Part shown: positions 54,341-63,215 of the stretch, in pieces | How positions within the stretch are numbered: position 1 is the stretch's first letter | How the letters are laid out: the number at the start of each line of letters is the position of its first letter | NCBI RefSeq assembly: GCF_026341825.1 | Contig: NZ_JAPENY010000003.1 | Location: forward strand, 930,001 to 994,000 | DNA length: 64,000 nucleotides | Source of the DNA: Streptomyces sp. NBC_00620 | Lineage (GTDB): Bacteria > Actinomycetota > Actinomycetes > Streptomycetales > Streptomycetaceae | Direction: 5' to 3' | Notes under the pieces: generated by a model | Told to the model about the DNA's origin: nothing | Database searches by the model: none | What the model saw: only the letters and a program-made list of their open reading frames with translations | Position numbers and translations under genes: made by a program

Positions 54341-54420
54341 GGCAAGTGTCGGACAGCCAGGGAAAGTCTCGGACGGCCAGGGAAGGTCTCAGACGGCCAG
54401 GGAAGGTCTCAGACAGTCCA
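54341..54420 (-). repeat. Four tandem 20-bp repeats at the tdh 3' end
   Basis: Units at 54341, 54361, 54381 and 54401 share the pattern ggaaggtctcagacggccag with 1-5 changes. The last unit covers the tdh stop codon (54409-54411) and final codons, so the array seems to have grown from the end of tdh into the tdh-kbl spacer. Confidence 0.85.
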
Positions 54421-55437
54421 GTCGAGGATGACCTTGCCGCCGCGGCCGCTCGCCGCGTCGGCGAAGGCCGCCTCGTAGTCGCGGTAGCCGTACCGGCCGG
54501 TGATCACGGGCGCGAGGTCGAGGCCGCCTTCGAGGAGGACCGACATCGCGTACCAGGTCTCGAACATCTCGCGGCCGTAGATGCCCTTGATCGTGATCAT
54601 GGAGGTGACGATCCGGGACCAGTCGACCGGGAACTCCTCGGCCGGCAGGCCGAGCATCGCGATCCGGCCGCCGTGCGTCATGTTGGCGATCATGTCGCGC
54701 ATCGCCTCGGGACGTCCCGACATCTCCAGGCCGATGTCGAAGCCCTCGCGCAGCCCCAGTTCACGCTGGCCGTCGGCGATCGTGGCGTTCGAGACGTTGA
54801 GGGCGAGGCTCGCACCGATCTTGCGGGCGAGCTCCAGGCGCTCCTCGCTGACGTCGGTGACGACGACGTTGCGGGCGCCCGCGTGCCGGGCCACCGCGGC
54901 GGCCATCAGGCCGATGGGTCCGGCGCCGGTGATCAGTACGTCCTCGCCGACCAGCGGGAAGGAGAGAGCCGTGTGCACGGCGTTGCCGAACGGGTCGAAG
55001 ATCGCGGCGACGTCGAGGTCGACGGGAACGCGGTGCACCCACACATTGGCGGCGGGCAGGACCACGTACTCGGCGAACGCGCCGTCGCGGCCGACGCCGA
55101 GGCCGACCGTGGCACGGCAGAGGTGGCGCCGCCCGGCCTGACAGTTGCGGCACTTGCCGCACACCAGATGGCCCTCGCCACTGACCCGGTCACCGATCTT
55201 GATGTCGGCGACATCGCGACCGGTCTCGACGACCTCGCCGACGAACTCGTGCCCGAGCACCAGCGGCGTACTGATGGCCTGTTGCGCCCAGCCGTCCCAG
55301 GACCGGATGTGCAGATCGGTGCCGCAGATCCCGGTTCTGAGGACCTTGATCAGTACATCGCCGGGGCCGGCCTGCGGCTCCGGAACGTCCACGAGCCAGA
55401 GCCCGGGCTCCGCCTTCTCCTTGACCAGCGCCTTCAC
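54409..55437 (-). CDS. tdh: L-threonine 3-dehydrogenase
   Basis: This is a 342-aa zinc alcohol-dehydrogenase-family enzyme. Catalytic zinc ligands lie in GICGTDLHI and LVLGHEFVGEVVETG, structural zinc cysteines in CGKCRNCQAGRRHLC, and the NAD-binding motif in VLITGAGPIGLMAAAVARHAG. It oxidises threonine to 2-amino-3-oxobutanoate, which Kbl (next gene) cleaves. The length is that of the family. Confidence 0.95.
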   Translation of the reverse strand: MKALVKEKAEPGLWLVDVPEPQAGPGDVLIKVLRTGICGTDLHIRSWDGWAQQAISTPLVLGHEFVGEVVETGRDVADIKIGDRVSGEGHLVCGKCRNCQAGRRHLCRATVGLGVGRDGAFAEYVVLPAANVWVHRVPVDLDVAAIFDPFGNAVHTALSFPLVGEDVLITGAGPIGLMAAAVARHAGARNVVVTDVSEERLELARKIGASLALNVSNATIADGQRELGLREGFDIGLEMSGRPEAMRDMIANMTHGGRIAMLGLPAEEFPVDWSRIVTSMITIKGIYGREMFETWYAMSVLLEGGLDLAPVITGRYGYRDYEAAFADAASGRGGKVILDWTV

Positions 55438-55602
55438 GCAACGGCTCCTGTGGGTGAGGTCCCGAAGCAGGGCACGCCGGAACGGCCGGCCCGTACCGGG
55501 GAGAGGGGTGAGATCCCGTAGAAATCTGCCGTACGACGGCGCCCTGGTCCATCGAGGATTTCTTAAGCACCGCCGCAGCTTTGCTTCACGCCACCGTGCG
55601 CC

Positions 55603-56205
55603 TCACCCCTCGGGCAGCCCCCCGCCCTCCCGTAGTTCGATCTGCTCGACCAGCTCCGCCGCCATCGACTTGATGATCTCCAGGCCCGCTCTCCCCCACG
55701 GGCGCGGCTCGATGTCGACGGCACAGACCGTGCCGAGGACGATGCCCGTGTGGTCGATCAGCGGGGCGCCGAGGTAGGAACGGACACCGATCTCGTCGAC
55801 GACCGGATTCCCGGCGAAACGCGGGTAGTCGCAGACGTCCTCAAGGACCAGCGCCTTGCGTCGGACCACCACATGGGGGCAGAAGCCATAGTCGCGGGCC
55901 ATATAGCGGCCCACGCCAGGACCACCGCCAAGCTCCCCGCCAAGCTCTCCGCCGAGGCCACCGTCCAGGTCACCGCCGTCCGGAGTGTGCAGGCCCGCGA
56001 AGAACTGCCGGTTCTCGTCGATGAAGTTGACCATCGAGTACGGCACGGCGGTGACCTCGGCGAGCCGGTCCGCGAAGGCGTCGAAGGCAGGCTCCGCGCG
56101 CGCCCCCAGGCCCAGCCTGCGCAGCCGCCGCACCCGGGCGGCGACGTCCTTGTCCTGCGGGGTCAGCAGCAGACGACCGGCAGGACGCGCGGGCTCATAA
56201 CTCAT
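55603..56205 (-). CDS. GAF-domain protein
   Basis: This is a 200-aa protein with a single GAF domain: AFDAFADRLAEVTAVPYSMVNFIDENRQFFAG, YGFCPHVVVRRKALVLEDVCDYPRFAGNPVV, RSYLGAPLIDHTGIVLGTVCAVDIEPRPW. A repetitive DLDGGLGGELGGELGGGPG insert interrupts the domain. It lies 60 bp after cvnD of conservon 2, in the same direction, and may be an accessory component. Start at 56205 with GGAG upstream. Confidence 0.82.
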   Translation of the reverse strand: MSYEPARPAGRLLLTPQDKDVAARVRRLRRLGLGARAEPAFDAFADRLAEVTAVPYSMVNFIDENRQFFAGLHTPDGGDLDGGLGGELGGELGGGPGVGRYMARDYGFCPHVVVRRKALVLEDVCDYPRFAGNPVVDEIGVRSYLGAPLIDHTGIVLGTVCAVDIEPRPWGRAGLEIIKSMAAELVEQIELREGGGLPEG

Positions 56206-56265
56206 ATACGGACTCCACGACTTGGGGCAGATGTCATACACGGGCTCCGTGGTTAGGTGCGGGCC

Positions 56266-56865
56266 TCACATGTGGGCCCCGTGGCTCGGCGCCGTGGCCG
56301 GCGCGTGGGCGAGGAGGTGCCGCACCAGGACGAGCAGGGTCTGCACGCCCGAGCTGGAGATCCGGGCGTCGCAGCGCACGACGGGGATCCCGGGGTCGAG
56401 GTCGATGGCCGCGCGCACCTCCTCGGGGTCGTAACGGTAGGAGCCGTCGAACTCGTTGACCGCGACGATGAAGCCGAGACCGCGCTGCTCGAAGAAGTCG
56501 ACGGCCGCGAAGCAGTCCTCCAGACGTCGTGTGTCGGCGAGGATCACCGCCCCGAGCGCACCCTCGGAGAGCTCGTCCCACATGAACCAGAACCGCTCCT
56601 GTCCGGGCGTTCCGAACAGATACAGCACGTGTTCCGGATCGAGGGTGATGCGGCCGAAGTCCATCGCCACGGTCGTCTCGACCTTGTTCTCGATGCCGTC
56701 GAGACTGTCGGTCGCGGTGCTGACCGTGGTGAGCAGCTCCTCCGTACTGAGCGGCGCGATCTCGCTCACCGCGCCGACAAAGGTCGTCTTGCCGACCCCG
56801 AACCCTCCCGCCACCAGGATCTTCAGTGCGGTGGGGAAGGGGTCAGAGCTGTCGTCGTAGTCCAT
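56266..56865 (-). CDS. cvnD: Conservon small GTPase CvnD (conservon 2)
   Basis: This is a 199-aa GTPase: P-loop GGFGVGKTTFVG, TTVAMDFGRI, LFGTPGQERFWFMW and VNEFDG near the G4 position. It is closely similar to CvnD at 1834. It overlaps cvnC by 23 bp. GGAGG lies upstream of the ATG. Confidence 0.9.
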   Translation of the reverse strand: MDYDDSSDPFPTALKILVAGGFGVGKTTFVGAVSEIAPLSTEELLTTVSTATDSLDGIENKVETTVAMDFGRITLDPEHVLYLFGTPGQERFWFMWDELSEGALGAVILADTRRLEDCFAAVDFFEQRGLGFIVAVNEFDGSYRYDPEEVRAAIDLDPGIPVVRCDARISSSGVQTLLVLVRHLLAHAPATAPSHGAHM

Positions 56866-57214
56866 CGAGCACTGCCTCCAGAAGAGACTGGTCAGTGGGG
56901 TTGTGGTGGAAGGTCGGAGGCTTCGTCGTCAGCGCCCCGCAGTCGACGAGGTCGGACAGCAGCACCTTGGTGACCGCCGCCGGCAGCTTCAGGTGTGCGG
57001 CGATCTCCGCGACCGAGACGGGGGCCCGGCACAGTTCGAGTGCCTGGGAGTGCTCGGGCCCGAGGTAGCCGAGGGGGGTGGCGCCGGTGGCCATGACCTG
57101 CGACAGGAGGTCGAGCGCGGTGGTGGGCCGGGTCCGGCCGTTGCTGACCGTGTAGGGGCGCACCAGCCGGCCGGCCGCGTCGTCGAGCCAGGGCCCGTCG
57201 CCGGCCGCGGCCAC
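56843..57214 (-). CDS. cvnC: Conservon DUF742 protein CvnC (conservon 2)
   Basis: This is a 123-aa DUF742 protein with GRLVRPYTVSNGRTRP and the helix-turn-helix-like VSVAEIAAHLKLPAAVTKVLLSDLVDCGAL. The GTG at 57214 is favoured because it lies just after the cvnB stop at 57217. A TTG at 57220 is possible. Confidence 0.87.
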   Translation of the reverse strand: MAAAGDGPWLDDAAGRLVRPYTVSNGRTRPTTALDLLSQVMATGATPLGYLGPEHSQALELCRAPVSVAEIAAHLKLPAAVTKVLLSDLVDCGALTTKPPTFHHNPTDQSLLEAVLDGLRRQL

Positions 57215-57216
57215 GC

Positions 57217-57651
57217 TCAAGGCCTCATCGCCGAGGGTTCGGCCGCGGGCTGCCGGGGGGCGGTGATCAGATACGGCCGGACGCTCTTGACCAGCATCGC
57301 CATCTCGTAGCCGAGCACCGCCGCGTCGGCCTCGCGCCCGGCGAGTACGGCGAGACAGGTGCCCGAGCCGGCCGTGGAGACGAACAGCAGGGTCGAGTCG
57401 AGTTCGACGACGATCTGGCGTACGTCGCCGCCGTCCCCGAAGCGGATGCCCGCGCTGCGGCCGAGGGAGTAGAGGCCGGAGGCCAGCGCCGCCATGTGGT
57501 CGGCGCTGTCCGTGTCGAGGCCGTGGACCGACTTCACGAGTCCGTCGCAGGACAGGAGTACCGCGCTCGTGGTGTGCGGTACGCGCTGTACGAGGCCGCT
57601 CATCAGCCAGTCGAGATCGGATACCTGGCCGGTCGGCGCATCGCTCGCCAT
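57217..57651 (-). CDS. cvnB: Conservon roadblock/LC7 protein CvnB (conservon 2)
   Basis: This is a 144-aa roadblock protein (LDWLMSGLVQRVPHTTSAVLLSCDGLVKSVHGLD, MAALASGLYSLGRSAGIRFG). The start at 57651 has AAGGAG upstream; an upstream frame extension has no such site. It lies 74 bp after cvnA. Confidence 0.88.
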   Translation of the reverse strand: MASDAPTGQVSDLDWLMSGLVQRVPHTTSAVLLSCDGLVKSVHGLDTDSADHMAALASGLYSLGRSAGIRFGDGGDVRQIVVELDSTLLFVSTAGSGTCLAVLAGREADAAVLGYEMAMLVKSVRPYLITAPRQPAAEPSAMRP

Positions 57652-57725
57652 GGTGGATCGACTCCTTGAGGTACGAAGGTCTGTGGGAGCGGAGGGGGTG
57701 GGTGTGGGGATGGAGAGGCCACTGG

Positions 57726-59969
57726 TCATCCGGCCGGTGCGCTCCCGTCGTGCCGGGTGGTGAAGTCCTGTCCCGGCGCAGGCGCGGGCGCGGCGTCGCG
57801 CGCCCCCTGCGCCTCGTGCGGCGCGGGCGCATGGGCCGTGTGCGCTTCGGCTATGTGCGCCACGCCGATGGGCGCTCCGGGTACTCCGTCGACTCGGGCC
57901 GCACCGTCCATGTGCAGCCCATCCATATGCGGTCGCTCCATGTGCGGTCGCTCCATGTGGGAGGCATCCGCATGTGAGACATCCACGTGTGATTGCTCAA
58001 CGCGCGGAGCATCGGGGACGTCCATGTGCTCCGTGCCCCTATGGCCCGCACCCATAGGGGCGGTGTCCATGTGGCCGGAGTCCATGTGGCCGGAGTCCCT
58101 GGCGGCGCTGTCCATGGCGGCGGTGTCCCTACGCCCCGCACCCACGATCGGCACATCCACCCGGACCATCTCCAGCGGCGGCAGCGAACCCGTGTCCACC
58201 AGGTCCAGGTGCGCCCGGTCCCGCGGAGCCTCGGTGCGCGCCGACTCCGCATGGGCCGCCTCCGCGAGCCCGATCCCCCGCTGGAACGCCGCCATGAGGC
58301 CGGGGTCGTGACCGGCGACGTGCTCCGCGTCCTGTCGGGGCGCGGGCCCCTCACGCAGCTGGGGGACGATGTGTTCCTGGGCGCGCCGCGTGGGCAGTTG
58401 GGGCTTGCCCATGGTGCCGCGGACCGCACCGCCTCGCGCCGTGGGTGGCTTGCCCGCGTGCTCCGTCACCGCGTGCCGGTCGTCGGGGCGGATGCCGGGC
58501 ACGGCCTCCGCCGGGTTGGGCCGCTCCAGGTGGCTACCGCGCACGGGCAGCGGCGCCGGACCGCTGCGCCCCGTGGCCCCCGCGCCCCGCGGCGTCTGGT
58601 CCCGCGGCGTCTGCTCCCGCGGCGTCTGCCGAGGCACAGGAGACACGCCCCCGGGCGGCGCGGACACCGGACCCGCCTGCACGGCCTGCGGTCTGGCCGG
58701 CGGGCGCCGGTCCGCGCCCGGCTCCTGGGGCTGCGCCCGTGTGAGCACCCCGGGGTCGCCCTGCGCCGTCCCCAACAGCGCCTGCGGCACGACGAGTACG
58801 GCTTGGACACCGCCGTAGATATTGTTCTGCAGCCGCACATGGATGCCGTGCCGCCGGGCGATCTGCGAGACCACGAACAACCCGATGCGGCCGTCCTGGA
58901 GCAGGCTGGCGACATTGACCTGGTCGGGATCGGCGAGCAGGGCGTTCATCTTGTTCTGTTCGCCGAGCGGCATGCCGAGGCCCCGGTCCTCGACCTCGAC
59001 GGCGAGTCCGGAGGTCACGAGGTTGACCCGCAGCAGCACTTGGGTGTGCGGGGCCGAGAACACCGTGGCGTTCTCCACGAGTTCGGCCAGCAGATGGATG
59101 ACGTCGGCGACGGCGTGCCCGCGCAGGGTGCCGTCGATCGGAGGCACCAGCTTCACCCGCGAGTACTGCTCGACCTCGGCGATCGCGGACCGCAGCACCT
59201 CGGTCATGGAGACGGGGTTGCTCCACTGCCGGCGCGAGACGGCGCCGCCGAGCACGGCGAGGTTCTCGGCGTGCCGCCGGATGCGGGTGGCGAGATGGTC
59301 GATGTGGAAGAGACCCTTGAGCAGATCCGGGTCCTCGATCTCGTTCTCGAGCTCGTCGAGGATCGAGATCTCGCGGTGCACGAGAGACTGAAGCCGCCGC
59401 GCCAGATTGACGAAGACCTCGACCTTCTGCTCGCTGCCCGCGTGGCTGGAGAGCTGCGCGGCCTGTACGACGGCGGTGACGGCGCCGTCGTGGGCGCGCG
59501 AGAGGTCGGCCGCGAGCAGCTCGAAGTCGTCGGCGTCGGCGGGGGGCTGGCGACGCGCTTTGCGCGCCGGCGGGCTCTCGCCTCGGCGCAGTCCTTCCAC
59601 GAGGGCACGCAGGTCGCCCTCGGTGCGGGCGGTTGTGCGGCGCAGGGCGCCTATCCGCTCGTGCACGGACGTGGCGGCGCGGTCGGCGGCCACGGCGGCG
59701 ATCACGATGCCCGCGAGCGCCACGCCCACGGCGCCCGCGAGCACGGCCCACAGGATGAGCGTGGGGCGTGCGCCGGTCGAGCGGACGGTGAAGAGCACAG
59801 CCGCGCACGCGCTGAGGGCCACCGCGGTCGGCGGCAGCACCGCGAGGCGCAGCAGCTGGGGCCGCAGGTGGGTCTCGGGCAGCGAGGGTGCGGTGTGGGC
59901 GACCGGCCGTCCGTGCCGTCCGCCCTCACGGCGGTCTGCGCGTGCGGCCGGTGCGCGAAGGTGAGACAT
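57726..59969 (-). CDS. cvnA: Conservon sensor kinase-like CvnA (conservon 2) with His/Met-rich tail
   Basis: This is a 747-aa protein. Two transmembrane helices lie at about 38-90 (LLRLAVLPPTAVALSACAAVLF; LWAVLAGAVGVALAGIVIAAV), with almost no extracytoplasmic domain and no NIT domain. The HATPase core at about 270-385 has N-box ELVENAT and G1 EDRGLGM. A Pro/Arg-rich linker follows. The C-terminal 130 residues are rich in His-Met pairs (SGHMDSGHMDT, SHMERPHMERPHMDGLHMDG). It heads conservon 2 and differs from the CvnA at 3242 in sensor and tail. Confidence 0.87.
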   Translation of the reverse strand: MSHLRAPAARADRREGGRHGRPVAHTAPSLPETHLRPQLLRLAVLPPTAVALSACAAVLFTVRSTGARPTLILWAVLAGAVGVALAGIVIAAVAADRAATSVHERIGALRRTTARTEGDLRALVEGLRRGESPPARKARRQPPADADDFELLAADLSRAHDGAVTAVVQAAQLSSHAGSEQKVEVFVNLARRLQSLVHREISILDELENEIEDPDLLKGLFHIDHLATRIRRHAENLAVLGGAVSRRQWSNPVSMTEVLRSAIAEVEQYSRVKLVPPIDGTLRGHAVADVIHLLAELVENATVFSAPHTQVLLRVNLVTSGLAVEVEDRGLGMPLGEQNKMNALLADPDQVNVASLLQDGRIGLFVVSQIARRHGIHVRLQNNIYGGVQAVLVVPQALLGTAQGDPGVLTRAQPQEPGADRRPPARPQAVQAGPVSAPPGGVSPVPRQTPREQTPRDQTPRGAGATGRSGPAPLPVRGSHLERPNPAEAVPGIRPDDRHAVTEHAGKPPTARGGAVRGTMGKPQLPTRRAQEHIVPQLREGPAPRQDAEHVAGHDPGLMAAFQRGIGLAEAAHAESARTEAPRDRAHLDLVDTGSLPPLEMVRVDVPIVGAGRRDTAAMDSAARDSGHMDSGHMDTAPMGAGHRGTEHMDVPDAPRVEQSHVDVSHADASHMERPHMERPHMDGLHMDGAARVDGVPGAPIGVAHIAEAHTAHAPAPHEAQGARDAAPAPAPGQDFTTRHDGSAPAG

Positions 59970-60301
59970 CGGCGTCCTCGTACTGGTACGTCGGGGGTGG
60001 GGGGCCTCTGACGGGTCGGAGACGGGTCGGATGCCCCCTGGGGCTCCCGCAGGTCTGCGCGACTCGGTCGTGCGTCATCGCGGTGCCGGTCGAGAGAGCC
60101 GAAAAATTCGACCCCGCGTCGCCCGACGGCAACTGACAGTAGTCGGCAACGCATCATGTGCGGTGGGCAGTTGACAAACTCCCACGGCCAGGGTCCCGCT
60201 CTGGTATGAGGCCTCGTACGACAGACCGATAACACCCTCGGACACACGTTCGCGTCGCGGCCCGGATTCGATCAGAGCTGGTCAGAAGCGGTCGGGAACA
60301 A
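59970..60301. other. Gene-free spacer upstream of conservon 2
   Basis: About 330 bp with no supportable gene. It must hold the promoter of conservon 2 on the reverse strand. A forward-strand TTGACA near 60173 has no gene behind it. Confidence 0.5.
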
Positions 60302-60344
60302 ACGGCGAGGGCCGGGGAGCAGTGCGCTCCCCGGCCCTCGCCGT
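60302..60344 (-). terminator. Strong hairpin after the metallo-hydrolase gene
   Basis: A perfect inverted repeat of 19 bp (60302-60320 and 60326-60344) has a 5-nt loop. It is 32 bp beyond the stop of the reverse-strand gene at 60377. Confidence 0.85.
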
Positions 60345-60376
60345 CGATCGAAAAATCAGCCCCCGTGATCCGAGAA

Positions 60377-61591
60377 TCAGCCCGCGGGCACCGTTTCCGG
60401 CTCCCCGGTGCCCTCCGGGGTCCCGGCGGCGACGTCACCCGGTGTGCTGACCGTGGTCTTCTGAGCGGCGGGCCAGCCACCCTCAGGCGTGACGGCCACG
60501 GCGCGCCACCAGGGCTCGGACGGAACGGTCTCGGCCGTCGGTTCGAAGGGCTCACCGGGGCGGGGCAGCGCGACCCGCGCACCGGCCGCGTCCGCGGCCG
60601 CGATCGACCCCTCGCCGGGCTCCGCCCACGGGTGGGCCGCCAGGTTGAACGTCGCCCAGTGGATCGGCAGCATGACGCCGCTGGGCCGCCCGCCCTGAAG
60701 GCCCAGGTGGGCGCGCATGCCCTCCTCGGGCGTCATGTGGATGTCCGGCCAGAACTCGCTGTACGCCCCGATCTGGATCATCGTGGCGTCGAACGGGCCG
60801 TGCTCGGCGCCGATGTCCTTGAAGCCCTCGAAATAGCCGGTGTCGCCGCTGTGGTAGATCCGGTGCTCATCGCCCGCCACCACCCAGGACGCCCAGAGCG
60901 TGTGCTGGGTGTTGCGCAGGCCCCGGCCGCAGAAGTGGCGGGCCGGCGTGGCGGTCAGGGTGATTCCCCCGACCTTCGTCGACTCGTTCCAGTCCAGCTC
61001 ACGCAGCCGGTCCGCCGACACACCCCAGCGCTCCAGGTGGGCGCCGACACCGAGCGGCACCGCGAACAGCGTGTCCGAGTCGGCCAGGGCCTTGATCGTG
61101 GGCAGGTCGAGATGGTCGTAGTGATCGTGCGAGATGACGACGACGTCGACCGGGCCGAGCGCGGCCAGTGGCAGCGGTACCGGGTGCAGCCGCTTGGGTC
61201 CGGCGAAGTCGAACGGGGAACAGCGCTCACCCCAGACCGGGTCGAACAGCACACGGTGCCCGTCGATCTCGGCGAGGACGCTGGAGTGCCCCATCCACGT
61301 GAGCCGCAGCCCGGTGGGCACGGGCCTACCCAGGTCGGCGAGCGTCGTGGCGTGCACCGGCACCGTGCCCGCCGGGGCGCGCAGGACCCGCTCCTCCTTG
61401 CGGAAGAAGGTCTTCGCGAACTCGCGCATCGCGCCGTCCGGCCGAGGGGTACCCGCCGGGTTCTTGAAGACACCGTCCGCGAAGTTCGGCGATCTGCGGA
61501 TGCGCTCCAGGCGCTCACCCGCCGGATCCGCGCCGAAGGCGGCGGGCCGCAGCGCGCGGAGCCCGGAGCTCAGGGTACGGAAACCGGTCAC
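60377..61591 (-). CDS. Metallo-beta-lactamase-fold hydrolase (NAPE-PLD/UlaG-like)
   Basis: This is a 404-aa protein. The fold begins with LRLTWMGHSSVLAEIDGHRVLFDPVW. Metal ligands lie in VVISHDHYDHLD, PARHFCGRG and YHSGDTGYFEGF, with a late HWATFNL. This pattern is shared with N-acyl-phosphatidylethanolamine phospholipase D homologues. A 65-residue C-terminal tail is low complexity. No signal peptide is evident. The substrate is unknown. Confidence 0.85.
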   Translation of the reverse strand: MTGFRTLSSGLRALRPAAFGADPAGERLERIRRSPNFADGVFKNPAGTPRPDGAMREFAKTFFRKEERVLRAPAGTVPVHATTLADLGRPVPTGLRLTWMGHSSVLAEIDGHRVLFDPVWGERCSPFDFAGPKRLHPVPLPLAALGPVDVVVISHDHYDHLDLPTIKALADSDTLFAVPLGVGAHLERWGVSADRLRELDWNESTKVGGITLTATPARHFCGRGLRNTQHTLWASWVVAGDEHRIYHSGDTGYFEGFKDIGAEHGPFDATMIQIGAYSEFWPDIHMTPEEGMRAHLGLQGGRPSGVMLPIHWATFNLAAHPWAEPGEGSIAAADAAGARVALPRPGEPFEPTAETVPSEPWWRAVAVTPEGGWPAAQKTTVSTPGDVAAGTPEGTGEPETVPAG

Positions 61592-61797
61592 AGTACCTCC
61601 AGGTGGAGTCAGTCAGGCTTTCATTATGGTCGCCGCCTCTGACAGCGCCGGGTCGGCCCTGTCACAGCACAATTTCCGTGACCCCATGGCCTGTATCTCC
61701 ACAACCCCACGGCGCCCGCTCTTCTTCCTGGCCACGGGACGCGCGTTCCGCCGTCCACGGGGCGGACGCGTGTTCGGTTCCACGACGCGAGCTCGGT

Positions 61798-61817
61798 TAC
61801 TGACCGATGGTTCAGTA
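61798..61817. promoter_or_regulatory. TetR-type operator candidate
   Basis: TACTGACCGATGGTTCAGTA is a near-perfect inverted repeat (arms TACTGA-C and GTTCAGTA). It lies 137 bp before the Glu/Leu dehydrogenase gene. The likely binder is the TetR protein encoded at 63216. Confidence 0.6.
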
Positions 61818-61954
61818 GGCGTACTGTGACCGTCCGGCCCCGTACATCCGGCCGCCTTTGGAGACACCATGTACCGAGGACTCCGACACCCCCACGGCGG
61901 TGGGCCTCGCGCCGGCCCTCCAGCCCCCTGACCGCCGTACCCGAGGAGACCCCC

Positions 61955-63133
61955 GTGACCGCCCCCCTGATGCTGCTCACCTGGACCGACCACGTCACCG
62001 GCCACCAGGGATTCCTCGTGGTCGACCGGCTCGTACGGGGCGTCGCCAGCGGCGGGCTGCGGATGCGGGCGGGCTGCACGCTGGACGAGGTCGCGGGGCT
62101 CGCCCGGGGGATGACCATGAAAGAAGCCCTGCACTACAACCCCGAGGGCCGCTACATCCCGCTCGGCGGCGCCAAGGGCGGCATCGACTGCGATCCCCAG
62201 GACCCGGCGGCGTACGGCCTTCTGGTGCGCTACCTGCGCGCCATGCGCCCGTACATCGAGAGCTTCTGGACCACGGGCGAGGATCTCGGCCTCACCCAGG
62301 ACCTGGTCGACCGGGCCGCCGAGGAGGCGGGGCTCGTCTCGTCCATCCAGGCCGTGTACCCGCTGCTCGACGACGAGGTGGCGGCCAGACGGCGGCTCGC
62401 GGACGCCTTCGCGGTCGAGGTGGACGGGATCGGGCTCGACGAGCTGGTCGGCGGCTGCGGTGTCGCCGAGTCGGTGCTCGCGGCTCTGGACCGCGCCGGG
62501 ATGCCGTACGCGGGAACGCGCTTCGCCGTGCAGGGACTTGGCACCATGGGAGGGGCCACGGCACGCTTCCTCACGCGCGCGGGACTCACGCTGGTGGCCG
62601 TCGCCGACATCAAGGGCACGATCGCCAACCCTGAGGGCCTCGACGTCGACGCGCTGCTCGCGGCACGGGACGCGTACGGGACGGTCGACCGTTCGGCGCT
62701 GCGCCCGGCCGACCGTGAACTGCCGGGCGACGCCTGGCTGTCCGTCGACGCGGAGGTGCTGGTGCCCGCGGCGGTCTCGTACGCGATCGACACCGCGAAC
62801 CAGCGCCGGATCACCGCCCGTTGGGTCGTCGAGGCGGCCAACATGCCGGTTCTGGCGGAGGCGGAGGAACTGCTCGCGGCGCGCGGGGTCATCGTGCTGC
62901 CGGACGTCGTGGTCAACTCCGGGACGAACGCCTGGTGGTGGTGGACGCTGTTCGGCGACATCGGCGCGGACGCGGACGAGGCGTTCGCGTACACACGGCG
63001 CTCCATGCGCGCCCTCATCGACCGGACGCTGGCCCGCGCGGAGGCCGACGGGATCACACCGCGGGCCGCCGCGCACGCCATCGTCGCCGACCGGCTGCCG
63101 GTGATCGCGGAGCGGTTCGGCTGGTACGCATGA
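61955..63133 (+). CDS. Glu/Leu/Phe/Val dehydrogenase
   Basis: This is a 392-aa amino-acid dehydrogenase: MTMKEALHYNPEGRYIPLGGAKGGIDCDPQD with the Lys-Gly-Gly motif, RFAVQGLGTMGGATARFLTRAGLTLVAVADIKG for NAD, and ARWVVEAANMPV. The GTG at 61955 follows GAGGAGA and matches the family N-terminus; upstream in-frame codons lack any motif. A TetR gene lies downstream in the same direction. Confidence 0.9.
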   Translation: MTAPLMLLTWTDHVTGHQGFLVVDRLVRGVASGGLRMRAGCTLDEVAGLARGMTMKEALHYNPEGRYIPLGGAKGGIDCDPQDPAAYGLLVRYLRAMRPYIESFWTTGEDLGLTQDLVDRAAEEAGLVSSIQAVYPLLDDEVAARRRLADAFAVEVDGIGLDELVGGCGVAESVLAALDRAGMPYAGTRFAVQGLGTMGGATARFLTRAGLTLVAVADIKGTIANPEGLDVDALLAARDAYGTVDRSALRPADRELPGDAWLSVDAEVLVPAAVSYAIDTANQRRITARWVVEAANMPVLAEAEELLAARGVIVLPDVVVNSGTNAWWWWTLFGDIGADADEAFAYTRRSMRALIDRTLARAEADGITPRAAAHAIVADRLPVIAERFGWYA

Positions 63134-63215
63134 CGGCGGGACCACCGGCACGACCAGCGCGAACCATGGAGACCCGGCTCCGACACCACGTCTGGCGAGG
63201 GATTAGGGTTGCCGC

